From Victivallales bacterium (GTDB lineage Bacteria > Verrucomicrobiota > Lentisphaeria > Oligosphaerales > Oligosphaeraceae): 64,000 nt of DNA. Below are positions 35,688 through 45,216 of the stretch, one piece after another. The stretch lies in assembly GCA_017535315.1 (NCBI GenBank), contig JAFXUD010000002.1:248001-312000 (forward strand), written 5' to 3'. Under the pieces are notes generated by a model. That model was not told where the DNA came from. It saw only the letters and a program-made list of their open reading frames with translations, and did not search any database. The translations under genes and the position numbers were made by a program. Each line of letters starts with the position of its first letter. Positions within the stretch are counted from its first letter, which is position 1.

Positions 35688-37970
35688 ATGAAGTTAACCG
35701 TACTGCTTGGAATCGCCTGTCTTGGGATGGTTGCGGCACAGAGCATACAGATCAGTCAGGAGGGGAAAAGCGACTACTGCATCGTCGTGCCAGATGGGGC
35801 TGCGCCCGTGTTGAAGACTGCGGCGGCGGAACTAGGACGCTATCTGAAGGAAGTGACCAAGGCAGAGTTGCCGATTGTGGTGGAGGCGGAGCGTCCAACA
35901 GGGAAGCCCGCCTTTGTCATCGGTCCAGCGAAAGCGGCAAGTGCTGTGTTCAGCGATCCAACTTTTGCCAAAGGAAAGCCCGATGAAATCGCCATCAAGT
36001 TCAAGGGAACCGACATTTACCTGAATGGTCGGATGCCGCGCGGACCACTCTACGCCACCTATACGTTCTTGGAAGACTATGTTGGTGTCAACTGGTGGAC
36101 GCTTGAGGAACATGACAGCCCCGACAAGCCCACGCTAGTTGTTTCCGCCAAAGACCACGAGTATGCACCGAAGCTGATCAGCCGCGAGACCTTCTACGGT
36201 GGAACGCACAACCAGGTTTTCGCCAGTTATATGAAATGCAACGGCCATTACTCACGAATAAAGGAGGAATACGGCAGGAGCTTCACGATCATCGGCTTTT
36301 GCCACACCTTCAACCAATTCCTCCCTCCTTCCAAGTTTTTTTCCGAGCATCCCGAATGGTATAGCGAAATCAAGGGCAAACGTAGCGACAAGGCACAGCT
36401 TTGTCTCACCAACGACGAAATGAAGGCGGAGTTCATAAAAGTATGCCTGGAACAGATTCGCAAGAATCCGACGGCCGAGATGATATCCGTTTCCCAGAAC
36501 GACCTGAAAGACGGGCGGTGCGAGTGCGCAAAATGCAAGGCGATTGAGGAGGTGGAGGGAAGCGCGTCGGGACCGCTGCTTCGCTTTGTCAATGATGTTG
36601 CTGCCGAAATAGCCAAGGAGTACCCCGACATTTGGGTTGATACGCTTGCCTATCATTACACGCGCCAGGCACCGAAGGTCACTCGCCCTGCGAACAACGT
36701 GGTCATCCGTCTGTGCAGCATTGAGATGGATTTCTCGAAGCCTCTGGAGACGGGAGAGACCAATGCGAGCTTCCGCAAGGACATCGAGGATTGGAGTGCC
36801 ATTGCGCCCAACCTTTTTGTCTGGAACTATGTGACCAATTTTGCCAACTATTTGCTGCCGCAGCCAAACTGGCGCGGGCTAGTGCCTGACATCCGTTTCT
36901 TCCTGAAGCACCACGCCATCGGGTTGTTCGAGCAAGGAGATGCAGGCTGCAAGGTTGGGGACTTTGTTCGTCCACGCCAGTGGATTATCGCACATCTGCT
37001 TTGGAACCCAGATTTGGACGAAAAGGAGTTGACACGAAAGTTCTTTAATGGCTACTACGGGCCTGCGGGGATGCATTTGCTGAAATACATTGACTACCTC
37101 TGCGACTGCGTCGAGCAGTCCAATTTCTATCTGCGGTGCTTTAACAATGATGTTTTTGGCTGGTTCAAGCCCGAACAGGTTGAGGAGGCTATGAGGCTGT
37201 ATGCGGTCGCAGAAGAGGCGGTCAAAGGAAACGAGGTGTTTGCAACGCGGGTGCGGCGTGAGCGCATCCCCTTGGACTTGGTACGCATTATGTACGCCAT
37301 CAAGCAGGCCAATCTCTATCGTCTTAAGGTGAAACAAACACCTGAAGCCAGGCAGGAGATTCTGGATTTGGCAGATGAGTTTGTCGAGTTGACGAAAAAA
37401 GCTGGCAATTGGCGCGAGGGAATCAAGTTCGCTGACTATGCTACCAACCTCAAGGATGCCCTTGAAACGCTTTATGGCAGCGGCTATGTCCCAGAAATCT
37501 GCAAGGGCAAGCCACTGGACAGTTGGGACTTTTTCCCAGTTGGAAGCTATCGCATCTACAAGGAGGGAAAGTGGGCAAAACGGGTGGATGACCCTGCCGC
37601 GATCCGAAAGAGGGCGATTCGCATGCCCAACGATCATTTCCAATGGGCCACTCAGGCCAATGTTTCCATCGACCAATATGATGCAACTAAAAAGTGGAAG
37701 ATCGTGGCGCGCGTGCGCTGCGAGGGTAACGCAACAGACGGGGAGGCGCTTCATTTTGGCATCTACGGGACAGGATTGTTCCATTGCAAACAGGAGGTAA
37801 AAGTTTCCGAGTGCAAGGGGAAGGATTATGCGCTAATCGAATCGCGGCCTTTCACCATCAAGGAGCTTCAGGGGAAGGAGACCTGCATCTGGTTCGCACC
37901 TGTTCAACACCCCGCTGACGAACTTGAAGCGGTTTACATCGATGAAGTCATTTTAATGCAAGCAGAGTAG
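35688..37970 (+). CDS. Secreted DUF4838 protein
   Basis: The product has 760 residues from ATG 35688, chosen for AGGAG six bases upstream and signal peptide MKLTVLLGIACLGMVAA. Residues about 20-130 resemble the N-terminal domain of GH67 alpha-glucuronidases (LKTAAAELGRYLKEVTKAEL, FLEDYVGVNWWT). A DUF4838 domain follows (about 190-450), with AEMISVSQNDLKDGRCECAK and LFVWNYVTNFANYLLPQPNW. The last 120 residues are a beta module. The DUF4838 fold is a TIM barrel related to GH20, and a glycosidase role is usual to assume, though no activity is established that I can name. It is followed after 48 bases by a carboxypeptidase gene. Confidence 0.8.
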   Translation: MKLTVLLGIACLGMVAAQSIQISQEGKSDYCIVVPDGAAPVLKTAAAELGRYLKEVTKAELPIVVEAERPTGKPAFVIGPAKAASAVFSDPTFAKGKPDEIAIKFKGTDIYLNGRMPRGPLYATYTFLEDYVGVNWWTLEEHDSPDKPTLVVSAKDHEYAPKLISRETFYGGTHNQVFASYMKCNGHYSRIKEEYGRSFTIIGFCHTFNQFLPPSKFFSEHPEWYSEIKGKRSDKAQLCLTNDEMKAEFIKVCLEQIRKNPTAEMISVSQNDLKDGRCECAKCKAIEEVEGSASGPLLRFVNDVAAEIAKEYPDIWVDTLAYHYTRQAPKVTRPANNVVIRLCSIEMDFSKPLETGETNASFRKDIEDWSAIAPNLFVWNYVTNFANYLLPQPNWRGLVPDIRFFLKHHAIGLFEQGDAGCKVGDFVRPRQWIIAHLLWNPDLDEKELTRKFFNGYYGPAGMHLLKYIDYLCDCVEQSNFYLRCFNNDVFGWFKPEQVEEAMRLYAVAEEAVKGNEVFATRVRRERIPLDLVRIMYAIKQANLYRLKVKQTPEARQEILDLADEFVELTKKAGNWREGIKFADYATNLKDALETLYGSGYVPEICKGKPLDSWDFFPVGSYRIYKEGKWAKRVDDPAAIRKRAIRMPNDHFQWATQANVSIDQYDATKKWKIVARVRCEGNATDGEALHFGIYGTGLFHCKQEVKVSECKGKDYALIESRPFTIKELQGKETCIWFAPVQHPADELEAVYIDEVILMQAE

Positions 37971-37975
37971 ATAGG

Positions 37976-38006
37976 CTAGATTGTCTAGATTGTCTAGGTA
38001 AAAACA
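37976..38006. repeat. CTAG-linked 9-bp repeat
   Basis: Reads ctagattgt ctagattgt ctagg just after the stop codon at 37970 and ahead of the ribosome site of the next gene. It resembles the CTAG-phased array at 347-600, on a smaller scale. Confidence 0.7.
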
Positions 38007-38018
38007 AAAAGGAGCAAC

Positions 38019-39659
38019 ATGAACATTCCTGAACTGCCGTTTGAGCATTTTTACCGTTTTGCCGAGGTTGAGGCGTTTGTCAAGGAGCTGGCGCAGGCCG
38101 CGCCTGAGCTGGTGAAGCTGGGCGAGATCGGGAAGTCGCGCGAGGGGCGTCCGCTGTATATGCTGACCATCACGGACTTCAGTACAGGGGCTGCCGAGGA
38201 CAAGCCCGCCTACCTTATCCATGGGAACATCCACTCTATGGAACTGGCAGGCACACACGCCTCGCTCTACACGGCCAGGCAGCTGGTTGCCGACCACAAG
38301 AAGGGCGGGCTGCTTGAGCAGATGGCCTTCTACATTATTCCGCGCCTCAACCCCGACGGCGCAGAGTTCTGTGTCACCACCAACGGCAGTTGCCGCAGCC
38401 GCATGGACATCTCCGAGAAGGTGGCCAATACCCTCTACCAAGCCGATATGAACGGCGATGGCATGATTCTCAACATGCGCATCGAGAACCCGAACGGCGG
38501 CTGGGCAAAGAACCCGAAAGATCCGCGCCTGATGGTCGGGCGCACAGCCGATACCCCTGGTCCCTACTACGATTTGATGCCCGAGGGTTCCATCTACAAG
38601 TGGGATGGCTCCCGCAACCTCAAGTTTCATGGGCGCACCTTCGACTGGAACCGTAACTGGTCATGCAACTGGAAACCCGAGCCCGAACAGTGGGGCGCGG
38701 GCGACTTCCCGTTCAGCGAGACGGAGATGCACGCCATCGGCGAGTTCATCCACTCACACCACAATCTCTTTGCCATCCTGGGCTACCATACGGGCACGAA
38801 CGGCGTACTGCGTCCGCCGTCAAGCGGAACCGATGACGACATCGACAAATGGGACCTGCGGGCGATGCACCGCATAGCTGAGATTGCCTCCGAATGCACA
38901 GGCTTCCCCATTATCCCTGTCTGCAGCTACTACTTCAAGCGTCTTGGCGAACGTGCGAGGGAGACCCGCTATCACGGGCATTTCCACGACTTTGGCTACC
39001 GCAACCTAGGGTTGTACGTCTATGAATTCGAGCTGGGCACCCTGCTCAACTCCGCAGGCATCAAAACCGAGCAGGTATTTGGGACGGCGACCGCCCAGGA
39101 ACTGGACGAACTCTACCGCCAGGCACTTGCCTGGGTGGATTCGAAGGGGCTACACGACAAGCTCTTCTGCGATTGGAAGGAGTACCAGCATCCACAGCTT
39201 GGAAAGGTCGAAATCGGCGGTTGGATTTCGCAGCACCTCGGCAACCCGCTTATGCCAGATTTGCAGAAGATAGCGGCCAATACGTACAACTTCACTTTGA
39301 AGCATGCTGCGTTCCGTCCTCAGCTTGCCGTTGAGGATGTGTCTGTGGAGGCGATTGGCGGTGGCAACTACCGCGTCCGCGCACGGGTTGTCAACCACGG
39401 TCCGTTCCCCACGAACATCTCCAACCGCGGCAGTCAGCTCAACTATCACCGTCCCGTGCGCGTGGAGATGGAATTGCCTGAGGGCGTGAAGTTGCTTTCC
39501 ACGGAAGGCCACAAGGACCTAGGGCATCTGGCTGGCTTGACGGGCAATCGTCTGCTGGAATGGTTCGTCAATGCTCCCGACAGCGCCAAGGAGCTTCTGC
39601 GTCTGCATGTCTTCGGCTGGACTGGCGGGAATTTTACTACCACAATTAATCGGCTGTAG
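38019..39659 (+). CDS. M14 family zinc carboxypeptidase
   Basis: The product has 546 residues, with AAGGAG upstream of ATG 38019. The M14 fold is clear: IHGNIHSMELAG gives zinc ligands His72 and Glu75, AILGYHTGT the third ligand (about residue 257), and LYVYEFELGT the catalytic Glu (near 337). Basic residues follow RSRMDISE and FDWNRNWSCNW. The last 150 residues form a beta domain (VRARVVNHGPFPTNISNRG) like those appended to secreted M14 enzymes. No signal peptide is visible, which is odd for this group; the protein may be cytoplasmic. It probably trims peptides or peptidoglycan fragments. Confidence 0.85.
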   Translation: MNIPELPFEHFYRFAEVEAFVKELAQAAPELVKLGEIGKSREGRPLYMLTITDFSTGAAEDKPAYLIHGNIHSMELAGTHASLYTARQLVADHKKGGLLEQMAFYIIPRLNPDGAEFCVTTNGSCRSRMDISEKVANTLYQADMNGDGMILNMRIENPNGGWAKNPKDPRLMVGRTADTPGPYYDLMPEGSIYKWDGSRNLKFHGRTFDWNRNWSCNWKPEPEQWGAGDFPFSETEMHAIGEFIHSHHNLFAILGYHTGTNGVLRPPSSGTDDDIDKWDLRAMHRIAEIASECTGFPIIPVCSYYFKRLGERARETRYHGHFHDFGYRNLGLYVYEFELGTLLNSAGIKTEQVFGTATAQELDELYRQALAWVDSKGLHDKLFCDWKEYQHPQLGKVEIGGWISQHLGNPLMPDLQKIAANTYNFTLKHAAFRPQLAVEDVSVEAIGGGNYRVRARVVNHGPFPTNISNRGSQLNYHRPVRVEMELPEGVKLLSTEGHKDLGHLAGLTGNRLLEWFVNAPDSAKELLRLHVFGWTGGNFTTTINRL

Positions 39660-39684
39660 CCAGAGCCTACTGGCTCTGTAGGAA

Positions 39685-39726
39685 AATGCTCTCCCCCCCG
39701 CTCCTTCACGCGGCGGGAGAGCATTC
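39685..39726 (+). terminator. Stem-loop after carboxypeptidase gene
   Basis: aatgctctccc (39685-39695) pairs exactly with gggagagcatt (39716-39726) about 25 bases past the stop. It is followed by cctttc rather than a long T-run, so termination strength is uncertain. Confidence 0.6.
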
Positions 39727-39766
39727 CTTTCAAAAAAGGGCATGAATTGGGAACAAAACCGACAAG

Positions 39767-39806
39767 GTCGTGTCTAATCTAGATATATTAGACTCTCTAG
39801 AACGAC
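39767..39806 (+). promoter_or_regulatory. Nested inverted repeat ahead of the Bat operon
   Basis: gtctaat (39772-39778) pairs with attagac (39787-39793), inside gtcgt (39767-39771) and acgac (39802-39806). It ends 15 bases before the moxR start and includes CTAG twice. It could be an operator or a leader hairpin of the nine-gene operon. Confidence 0.4.
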
Positions 39807-39821
39807 AACAACGGAGAATAT

Positions 39822-40811
39822 ATGATTGACGTAAAGCAGATTGGTGCGAAGGTCTCTGAGGAGAGCTCGCTGTTGGTGCGTGTGCGCGCGGAGATGGCGC
39901 GTGTGATTGTGGGGCAGGAGGCGTTGATAGACCGCCTATTGATGGCGTTGCTGTGCAACAACCACGTGCTGATCGAGGGATTGCCTGGTCTGGCGAAGAC
40001 CCTGACCGTCACCACGCTTGCGCGTTGCCTGGATGCCACTTACCACCGCATCCAGTTCACGCCCGATCTGCTGCCCGCCGATGTGGTCGGCACGATGATA
40101 TACAACCCGAAGACAGGTGATTTCAGCACAAAGAAAGGGCCGATTTTTGCGAATATCATCTTGGCTGATGAAATCAACCGTGCTCCCGCCAAGGTGCAGA
40201 GTGCTCTGCTGGAGGCGATGCAGGAGCGTCAGGTGACCGTGGGCGACAGCACCTTCAAGCTGGACGATCCTTTCCTGGTGCTTGCCACCCAGAATCCCGT
40301 TGAACAGGAAGGCACCTATCCGTTGCCTGAGGCGCAGGTTGACCGCTTCATGTTCAAGGTCAAGGTCGAATATCCTGAAAAGGATTCAGAGCTGAAGATA
40401 TTGCGCCGTATGGCCTCCTCTGCGCCAGCGCTCCAGGTTAACTCCGTGCTGAAGCCCACCGATGTGAAGCGGCTGCGTGAACTGACAGATAGCATCTTTA
40501 TGGACGAGAAGATTGAATCCTACATCGTGGATTTGGTGGATGCATCCCGCCATCCCGACCAGTACGGTCTGAAGGATATCCAGGAACTGATACGCTACGG
40601 TGCTTCGCCACGCGCCACCATTTTCCTGGCGATGGCCTCGAAGGCGCAGGCGTTTGTCGAAGGGCGCCCCTACGTGACGCCGCAGGATGTGAAGTCCGTC
40701 GCAAAGGATGTGCTGCGTCACCGAATCATGGTCACCTACGAGGCGGAGGCCGAGGAGATCAGCTCCGAGCAGATTGTACAAAAAATTCTGGACACGGTGA
40801 AGGTGCCATGA
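39822..40811 (+). CDS. moxR: MoxR-family AAA+ ATPase
   Basis: The product has 329 residues; GGAGA lies six bases ahead of the start. It is an AAA_3-type ATPase with Walker A GLPGLAKT near 53-60, Walker B ILADEINRAP near 113, sensor 1 in VLATQNPVEQEGTYPLPEAQ, and a winged C-terminal lid with GASPRATIFLAMASKA. MoxR proteins act with VWA-domain partners as chaperone-like remodelling complexes. Here it begins the Bat operon and overlaps the DUF58 gene by four bases, the arrangement seen in Bacteroides aerotolerance (Bat) loci. Cytoplasmic. Confidence 0.95.
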   Translation: MIDVKQIGAKVSEESSLLVRVRAEMARVIVGQEALIDRLLMALLCNNHVLIEGLPGLAKTLTVTTLARCLDATYHRIQFTPDLLPADVVGTMIYNPKTGDFSTKKGPIFANIILADEINRAPAKVQSALLEAMQERQVTVGDSTFKLDDPFLVLATQNPVEQEGTYPLPEAQVDRFMFKVKVEYPEKDSELKILRRMASSAPALQVNSVLKPTDVKRLRELTDSIFMDEKIESYIVDLVDASRHPDQYGLKDIQELIRYGASPRATIFLAMASKAQAFVEGRPYVTPQDVKSVAKDVLRHRIMVTYEAEAEEISSEQIVQKILDTVKVP

Positions 40812-41683
40812 TTCCGAAAGAGTTGGCGAAGAAGATTCGCTACATACAGATTTACACCAGTAAGACGGTCAACGACGTCCTTGCGGGCGAGTACCAGAGT
40901 GCTTTCAAAGGTTCTGGCATGGAGTTCGACGAGGTGCGCGAGTACCAGCCTGGTGACGAAGTGCGCTCCATCGACTGGAACGTGACCGCACGCCAAGGGC
41001 ATCCCTACGTCAAGCGCTTCCATGAGGAGCGCGAATTGACGGTGATGTTCATGGTTGATTTGTCCGCCTCGGGCATGTTTGGAACGGGGACGCAGACAAA
41101 GAGCGAACTGGCGGCAGAGCTGTGCGCGCTGCTCTCCTTTTCTGCTGTGAAAAGCAACGACAAGGTGGGGCTCATCATGTTCACGGACCGCATCGAGCGG
41201 TTCATTCCGCCCGCGAAGGGGGTCAGCTATGCGCTGCGCATCATCCGCGAGGTGATGGGACACAGGCCCGAAGGGCGCAACACGGACATCCCTGGTGCGC
41301 TGGACTACCTCGGCAAGGTCATCCGCAAGCGGTGCGTCGTCTTCATGGTTTCGGACTTCCAGGGCGGCGAGTTTGCCAAGTCCATGCGCGTGCTTGCGCG
41401 CCGCCATGATTTGATTGCAGTGAGCGTGGCAGACCGCCGCGAATTGCAGTTGCCCGATGTGGGATTGTTGGAACTGGAGGATGCCGAGACAGGCGAGCTT
41501 GTGATGGTCGATACCTCCAGCCTTGCCATTCGCGGCGAATATGGCAAGCTTGGGACGGATGAGCACGCCCAATTGAAGGGTCTCTTCCGCTCCATGGGAG
41601 TGGATTTGCTGGAGTTGATGACAGGCGAGGACTACGCGCGGAAACTCGTGCAGTTCTTCCGACACCGTGAAAAGGCACGATAA
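40808..41683 (+). CDS. DUF58 protein
   Basis: The product has 291 residues with the DUF58 signature EYQPGDEVRSIDWNVTAR near 50-67. A VWA-like domain follows, starting FMVDLSASGMFGTG, whose DxSxS metal site is intact, and then CVVFMVSDFQGGEF. DUF58 proteins are the usual direct partners of MoxR ATPases. The start overlaps moxR by four bases. No membrane span is present, so it probably stays on the cytoplasmic side. The next gene follows after 19 bases. Confidence 0.92.
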   Translation: MIPKELAKKIRYIQIYTSKTVNDVLAGEYQSAFKGSGMEFDEVREYQPGDEVRSIDWNVTARQGHPYVKRFHEERELTVMFMVDLSASGMFGTGTQTKSELAAELCALLSFSAVKSNDKVGLIMFTDRIERFIPPAKGVSYALRIIREVMGHRPEGRNTDIPGALDYLGKVIRKRCVVFMVSDFQGGEFAKSMRVLARRHDLIAVSVADRRELQLPDVGLLELEDAETGELVMVDTSSLAIRGEYGKLGTDEHAQLKGLFRSMGVDLLELMTGEDYARKLVQFFRHREKAR

Positions 41684-41702
41684 GTAATAAGGAGACTTAA
41701 TA

Positions 41703-43121
41703 ATGGCGGATAGCGATTTTGATTTCAGTTTACCAAAAGCAAGCGAAAAAGCGACTGACAGCAGCAAGTGGAAGCTGATATGCGTGCTTCAGTTGCTGAC
41801 GCTTGTCTGCGTGCTGCTTGCCTTCTTTGGGATGCGTCGCGGTACGGCGGCATCTTCTGGGGCTTCTGTCGGCGATGCAGAGAAGTTGCTGGAGTTAGCC
41901 CAGCGGCTTGAGAAGCAGGGGCTGGCAAAGGAGGCGACGGAGGCGTGGAAGGAGTACATGCGTGCATCGAATCCCGATGCCGAGAAGGAGGCGAAACTTT
42001 GGTACCGTATTGCCACCATTCAGCAGGATGGAAAACTCTATGAAGAGGCGTTGGCTTCCTTTTATCGCTCTGACATGGCGATGAAGGTTCCCGTGCTGGA
42101 GACGGAGATTACACGGCGCACCCAGGAGTGCCTTGCCGCTCTTGGCAAGGCCGTCGCCATGAAGCGCAATTTGGAGGAGCGCACCACGGCAGGTGCTTCG
42201 GTTCAAAATGCGGCGCCGTTGGTGGCCATTGGCGAGTGGAAGCTGACGCGCGAAGATGTGGAGGCCATGGCCGAGAAGGAAATCGACATGATGATCGCCA
42301 ACAGCGGAATGCCTGACGACAAGAAACTGGAGCAGAAGAAACAGATGCTGAAGCAACTGAACCAGGGCGAGGGGCTGATGCAGTTTGCCATGCAGGTGGT
42401 TTCGCAGGAGTTGCTCTATCGAGCTGCGCTTGAGGAGAAGCTGATGGATGACGCAACTGTCCGCGAGGATGTGATGCGGCGTGAGCGCGGGGCACTGGCC
42501 GAGGCGTATATGCGTCGGCGCCTTTCCAGCATTGAGGTTTCCGACACGGAAATCAATGATTTTTACAAGGCGCATCCTGAGCAGTTCACCGATTTGGCGG
42601 CTGTGCAGTTGGCTCACATCGAATTTGCAGATGAAGAGAGTGCAAAGGCGGCGATGAAGTCCCTGGTCGAGAAGCAAGATTTTGCCGAGCTGGCGAAACT
42701 GCTCTCCCAGGACAAGGCGACAGCCGATAAGGGGGGCTTGATGAACGGCTGGTTCACTGCCGCAAGCGGCTTGGAGTGGACCCGCGAGGCCGCAAAAGCC
42801 TTCTTGGCTGACGAGAAGCTGGCAAAGGGAGCACTTCTGCCAACCGTTATCAAGGGCGGCAAGACGTGGCATATCGTGAAATTGCTGGAGAAGCGTGCGG
42901 AGAAAGTGCAGGACATCAAGGACCAGAAGGTCTTTGAGAATGCGCGGAACATGTTGTTGGACCGTAAATCCCATGAGGCGCAAAACAGGGTCATGCAGGA
43001 ACTGGCACAGCGTTACCGCGTTGCCTGGAATCTGAACAGTGGGAAAGAAGATGCGAACACCGCGTCGGACTCCGCCGTGCCAGAACCCAAGTACAATCCA
43101 CCGAATGGAGGCGTTAAGTGA
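41703..43121 (+). CDS. Membrane-anchored PpiC-type peptidyl-prolyl isomerase
   Basis: The product has 472 residues, with AAGGAGA ahead of ATG 41703. A cytoplasmic tail of about 22 residues precedes one membrane span (LICVLQLLTLVCVLLAFFGM). A TPR-like helical stretch (LELAQRLEKQGLAKEATEAW) comes next, then a SurA/PrsA-like foldase: a helical chaperone part with KEIDMMIANSGMPDDKK and a parvulin domain with AAVQLAHIEFADEE, LSQDKATADKGGLMNGWF and GGKTWHIVKLLEK. It should fold secreted proteins in the periplasm. Its place inside a Bat operon, between DUF58 and the BatA region, is unusual and suggests service to the Bat complex. Confidence 0.85.
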   Translation: MADSDFDFSLPKASEKATDSSKWKLICVLQLLTLVCVLLAFFGMRRGTAASSGASVGDAEKLLELAQRLEKQGLAKEATEAWKEYMRASNPDAEKEAKLWYRIATIQQDGKLYEEALASFYRSDMAMKVPVLETEITRRTQECLAALGKAVAMKRNLEERTTAGASVQNAAPLVAIGEWKLTREDVEAMAEKEIDMMIANSGMPDDKKLEQKKQMLKQLNQGEGLMQFAMQVVSQELLYRAALEEKLMDDATVREDVMRRERGALAEAYMRRRLSSIEVSDTEINDFYKAHPEQFTDLAAVQLAHIEFADEESAKAAMKSLVEKQDFAELAKLLSQDKATADKGGLMNGWFTAASGLEWTREAAKAFLADEKLAKGALLPTVIKGGKTWHIVKLLEKRAEKVQDIKDQKVFENARNMLLDRKSHEAQNRVMQELAQRYRVAWNLNSGKEDANTASDSAVPEPKYNPPNGGVK

Positions 43122-44140
43122 GGTTCCTGGAAACCATAACCGCTCTTTTTCTGGTTGCGTTCCTTTTACTTGGATGTCACAGGCAGAATGCTGCCACAGG
43201 CAAGGCGGATACGACCGCCCAGGCTGCTGAAAAACTGGAGCCGACTCCCTATTCCAAGGAGTTTGAGAGCGGTCCCCTGAAAATACGCCTGGCCCTCGAC
43301 AGGACGCATCTGCGGCTGGACGAGGTGATTCAGTTGGAACTGGAGGTGTGGGCGCCAGAGGAGTATTCCGTTGAACTACCCAAGTTGGAAAGCGGGCTGG
43401 AGCAGTTTCGCTGGGAGCCAGTCTCCCTCTCCACGCCTGAACTTCAGGATGGGGGGCTTCTTCACTATTCGCGCAAAATCCTGCTGGAACCGCTGCTGAT
43501 TGTCGATAAGACAGCCGTGAGGCCGATGGAAGTGAAGTTTGCCGCAGCGGACAAAGCTGGTGGTGAGACAAAGCACTATGCTCTTTCGACAGACGAAGTG
43601 GAAATCACCGTCGAGATGCCGCCAGAGGAGTACTGGAACAACTTGACGGTTGATACGGCCTTGTCGGAGAAGCCAGTCGAGCAACTGGAGAGGAAGGTAC
43701 GGTGGTGGCCGTGTGCAGTCGCTGGCGGTCTGCTTCTGGTGGTTTTGCTGGTCATCGTGTTGTTGCGTCGTAGGCGCGTCAAGGCAGTGGAGCTACCGCC
43801 GCCGATTCCGCCGCAGGATATTGCCTTGGAGGAGCTTCGCCGCCTTGTGGAGGCGCATCTCGTAGAGCAGGGGGACTTCATGGGGTTCTACAACGCCATC
43901 CAGGGGATTCTGCGGCGCTACATTGAGGCGCGGTTTGACATCCACGCGCCTGAGCGTACTACAGAGGAGTTTCTCGATGAACTGCGCGGCAGCCGCTCCC
44001 CCATCGGAAAGCACCAGAAGCTGCTGGAGAGATTCCTCACGCACTGCGATTTGGTGCGCTTTGCGAAGCATACCCCCGAAAAACAGGAGATTCAGGCGAC
44101 CTTTGACGCCTGCAAGCAGTTTATCATAGAGAATCAATGA
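43118..44140 (+). CDS. DUF4381-like lipoprotein of the Bat operon
   Basis: The product has 340 residues with a GTG start overlapping the previous stop (GTGA) and GGAGG six bases upstream. The N-terminus has a lipobox, FLLLGC with Cys20, so it is probably acylated. A beta domain of about 150 residues (LRLDEVIQLELEVWAPEEY) precedes one membrane span (CAVAGGLLLVVLLVIVLLRR) and a helical tail (LRRLVEAHLVEQGDFMGFYN). The tail matches the DUF4381-type protein commonly found between DUF58 and the VWA genes of Bat loci. A lipoprotein with a second span is uncommon. Confidence 0.75.
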   Translation: MRFLETITALFLVAFLLLGCHRQNAATGKADTTAQAAEKLEPTPYSKEFESGPLKIRLALDRTHLRLDEVIQLELEVWAPEEYSVELPKLESGLEQFRWEPVSLSTPELQDGGLLHYSRKILLEPLLIVDKTAVRPMEVKFAAADKAGGETKHYALSTDEVEITVEMPPEEYWNNLTVDTALSEKPVEQLERKVRWWPCAVAGGLLLVVLLVIVLLRRRRVKAVELPPPIPPQDIALEELRRLVEAHLVEQGDFMGFYNAIQGILRRYIEARFDIHAPERTTEEFLDELRGSRSPIGKHQKLLERFLTHCDLVRFAKHTPEKQEIQATFDACKQFIIENQ

Positions 44141-45216
44141 ATCTTGGATTGTTACGATTTGAATCGCCGCTGATGGCGTTGTTGGCCCTGATACCGCTGG
44201 TATTGTGGCTGGTGCGCCGTCGTCTGCGTATGCGCAGGGCGGCAGTCGGCTTTTCATCGGTGCGGAATGTTTCGCGCCTGAAACGGTCGTTGCGTCAGCG
44301 TCTTCTCTGGATGCCGATGGCGTTACGGTGGTTAGGGTGTGCGCTGCTGCTTGTCGCACTGATGCGTCCGCAGGCGGGTCACGAACAGGTGCAGGAGATC
44401 AGCCAGGGTGTTGCCATAGAGATGGTGCTCGACCGTTCTGGCTCCATGCAGTTGGAGATGGACTTCGAGGGGAAGCTGCGCAACCGTCTGGATTGTGCGA
44501 AGGAGGTGTTCCGCCGCTTCGTTTTCGGGCATGGCAGCAGCCTAAAAGGGCGCGGCAACGACCTGATTGGCATGGTTACCTTTGCGCGCTATGCAGATAC
44601 CGTCTGCCCGCTGACCCTCACCCACAATGTCATCAAGCCCTTCCTGGACACGGTTAGGCTGGCGGACACGCAGGCGGAGGACGGCACCGCCATCGGTGAC
44701 GCCGTTGCCCTGGCCGCCGCGCGCCTCCACACCGTGGAGGAAACACTTGCCAGGCAGAACAACAAGGAGACGAATGCATACAAAATCAAGAGCAAGGTGA
44801 TGATTCTGCTAACTGACGGCGAAAACAACTGCGGACGGAGAAACGTGCTGCAAGGCGGTGAAATCGCGAAGAAGTGGGGGATTCGCCTTTATGTCATCGC
44901 CTTGACGAGCGATGACGTCTATCAGACGGTCAAGACACCCTTTGGCAATGTTTCCAAACGCGTCATGGCGCAGCGCATCGACACGCGGGACCTGGAGAAA
45001 ATCGCCGAAGATACAGGCGGCTTCTTCCGCTCGGCAGGGGACACGCGCGCACTCCAGCGGGTGTATGAGGAGATTGATTCGATGGAGAGGAGCGAGGTTG
45101 AATCGACGCGTTTTGTCGATTACAAGGAACTGTTTGCGCCGTTTGTGCTGTGCGGGTTTGCGGTTTTGGCGCTGGAGCAGCTTCTCAGTTGCACCTATTT
45201 CAGGAGGTTACCGTGA
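44137..45216 (+). CDS. batA: BatA-like VWA membrane protein
   Basis: The product has 359 residues, starting four bases inside the previous gene. Hydrophobic segments lie near 10-26 and 64-80 and at the C-terminus (PFVLCGFAVLALEQLL). Between them is a VWA domain with MIDAS motif VLDRSGSM near 97 and later NDLIGMVTFARYADT, DGTAIGDAV and ILLTDGENNCG. BatA and BatB are inner-membrane proteins presenting VWA domains for a complex with MoxR. It overlaps batB by four bases. Closest alternative name is a generic VWA protein. Confidence 0.9.
   Translation: MNLGLLRFESPLMALLALIPLVLWLVRRRLRMRRAAVGFSSVRNVSRLKRSLRQRLLWMPMALRWLGCALLLVALMRPQAGHEQVQEISQGVAIEMVLDRSGSMQLEMDFEGKLRNRLDCAKEVFRRFVFGHGSSLKGRGNDLIGMVTFARYADTVCPLTLTHNVIKPFLDTVRLADTQAEDGTAIGDAVALAAARLHTVEETLARQNNKETNAYKIKSKVMILLTDGENNCGRRNVLQGGEIAKKWGIRLYVIALTSDDVYQTVKTPFGNVSKRVMAQRIDTRDLEKIAEDTGGFFRSAGDTRALQRVYEEIDSMERSEVESTRFVDYKELFAPFVLCGFAVLALEQLLSCTYFRRLP

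Noticed and set aside
41895-43571. 558-codon open frame antisense to the PpiC and DUF4381-like genes
   Set aside because: Shadow of two recognised genes, no ribosome site or domain.
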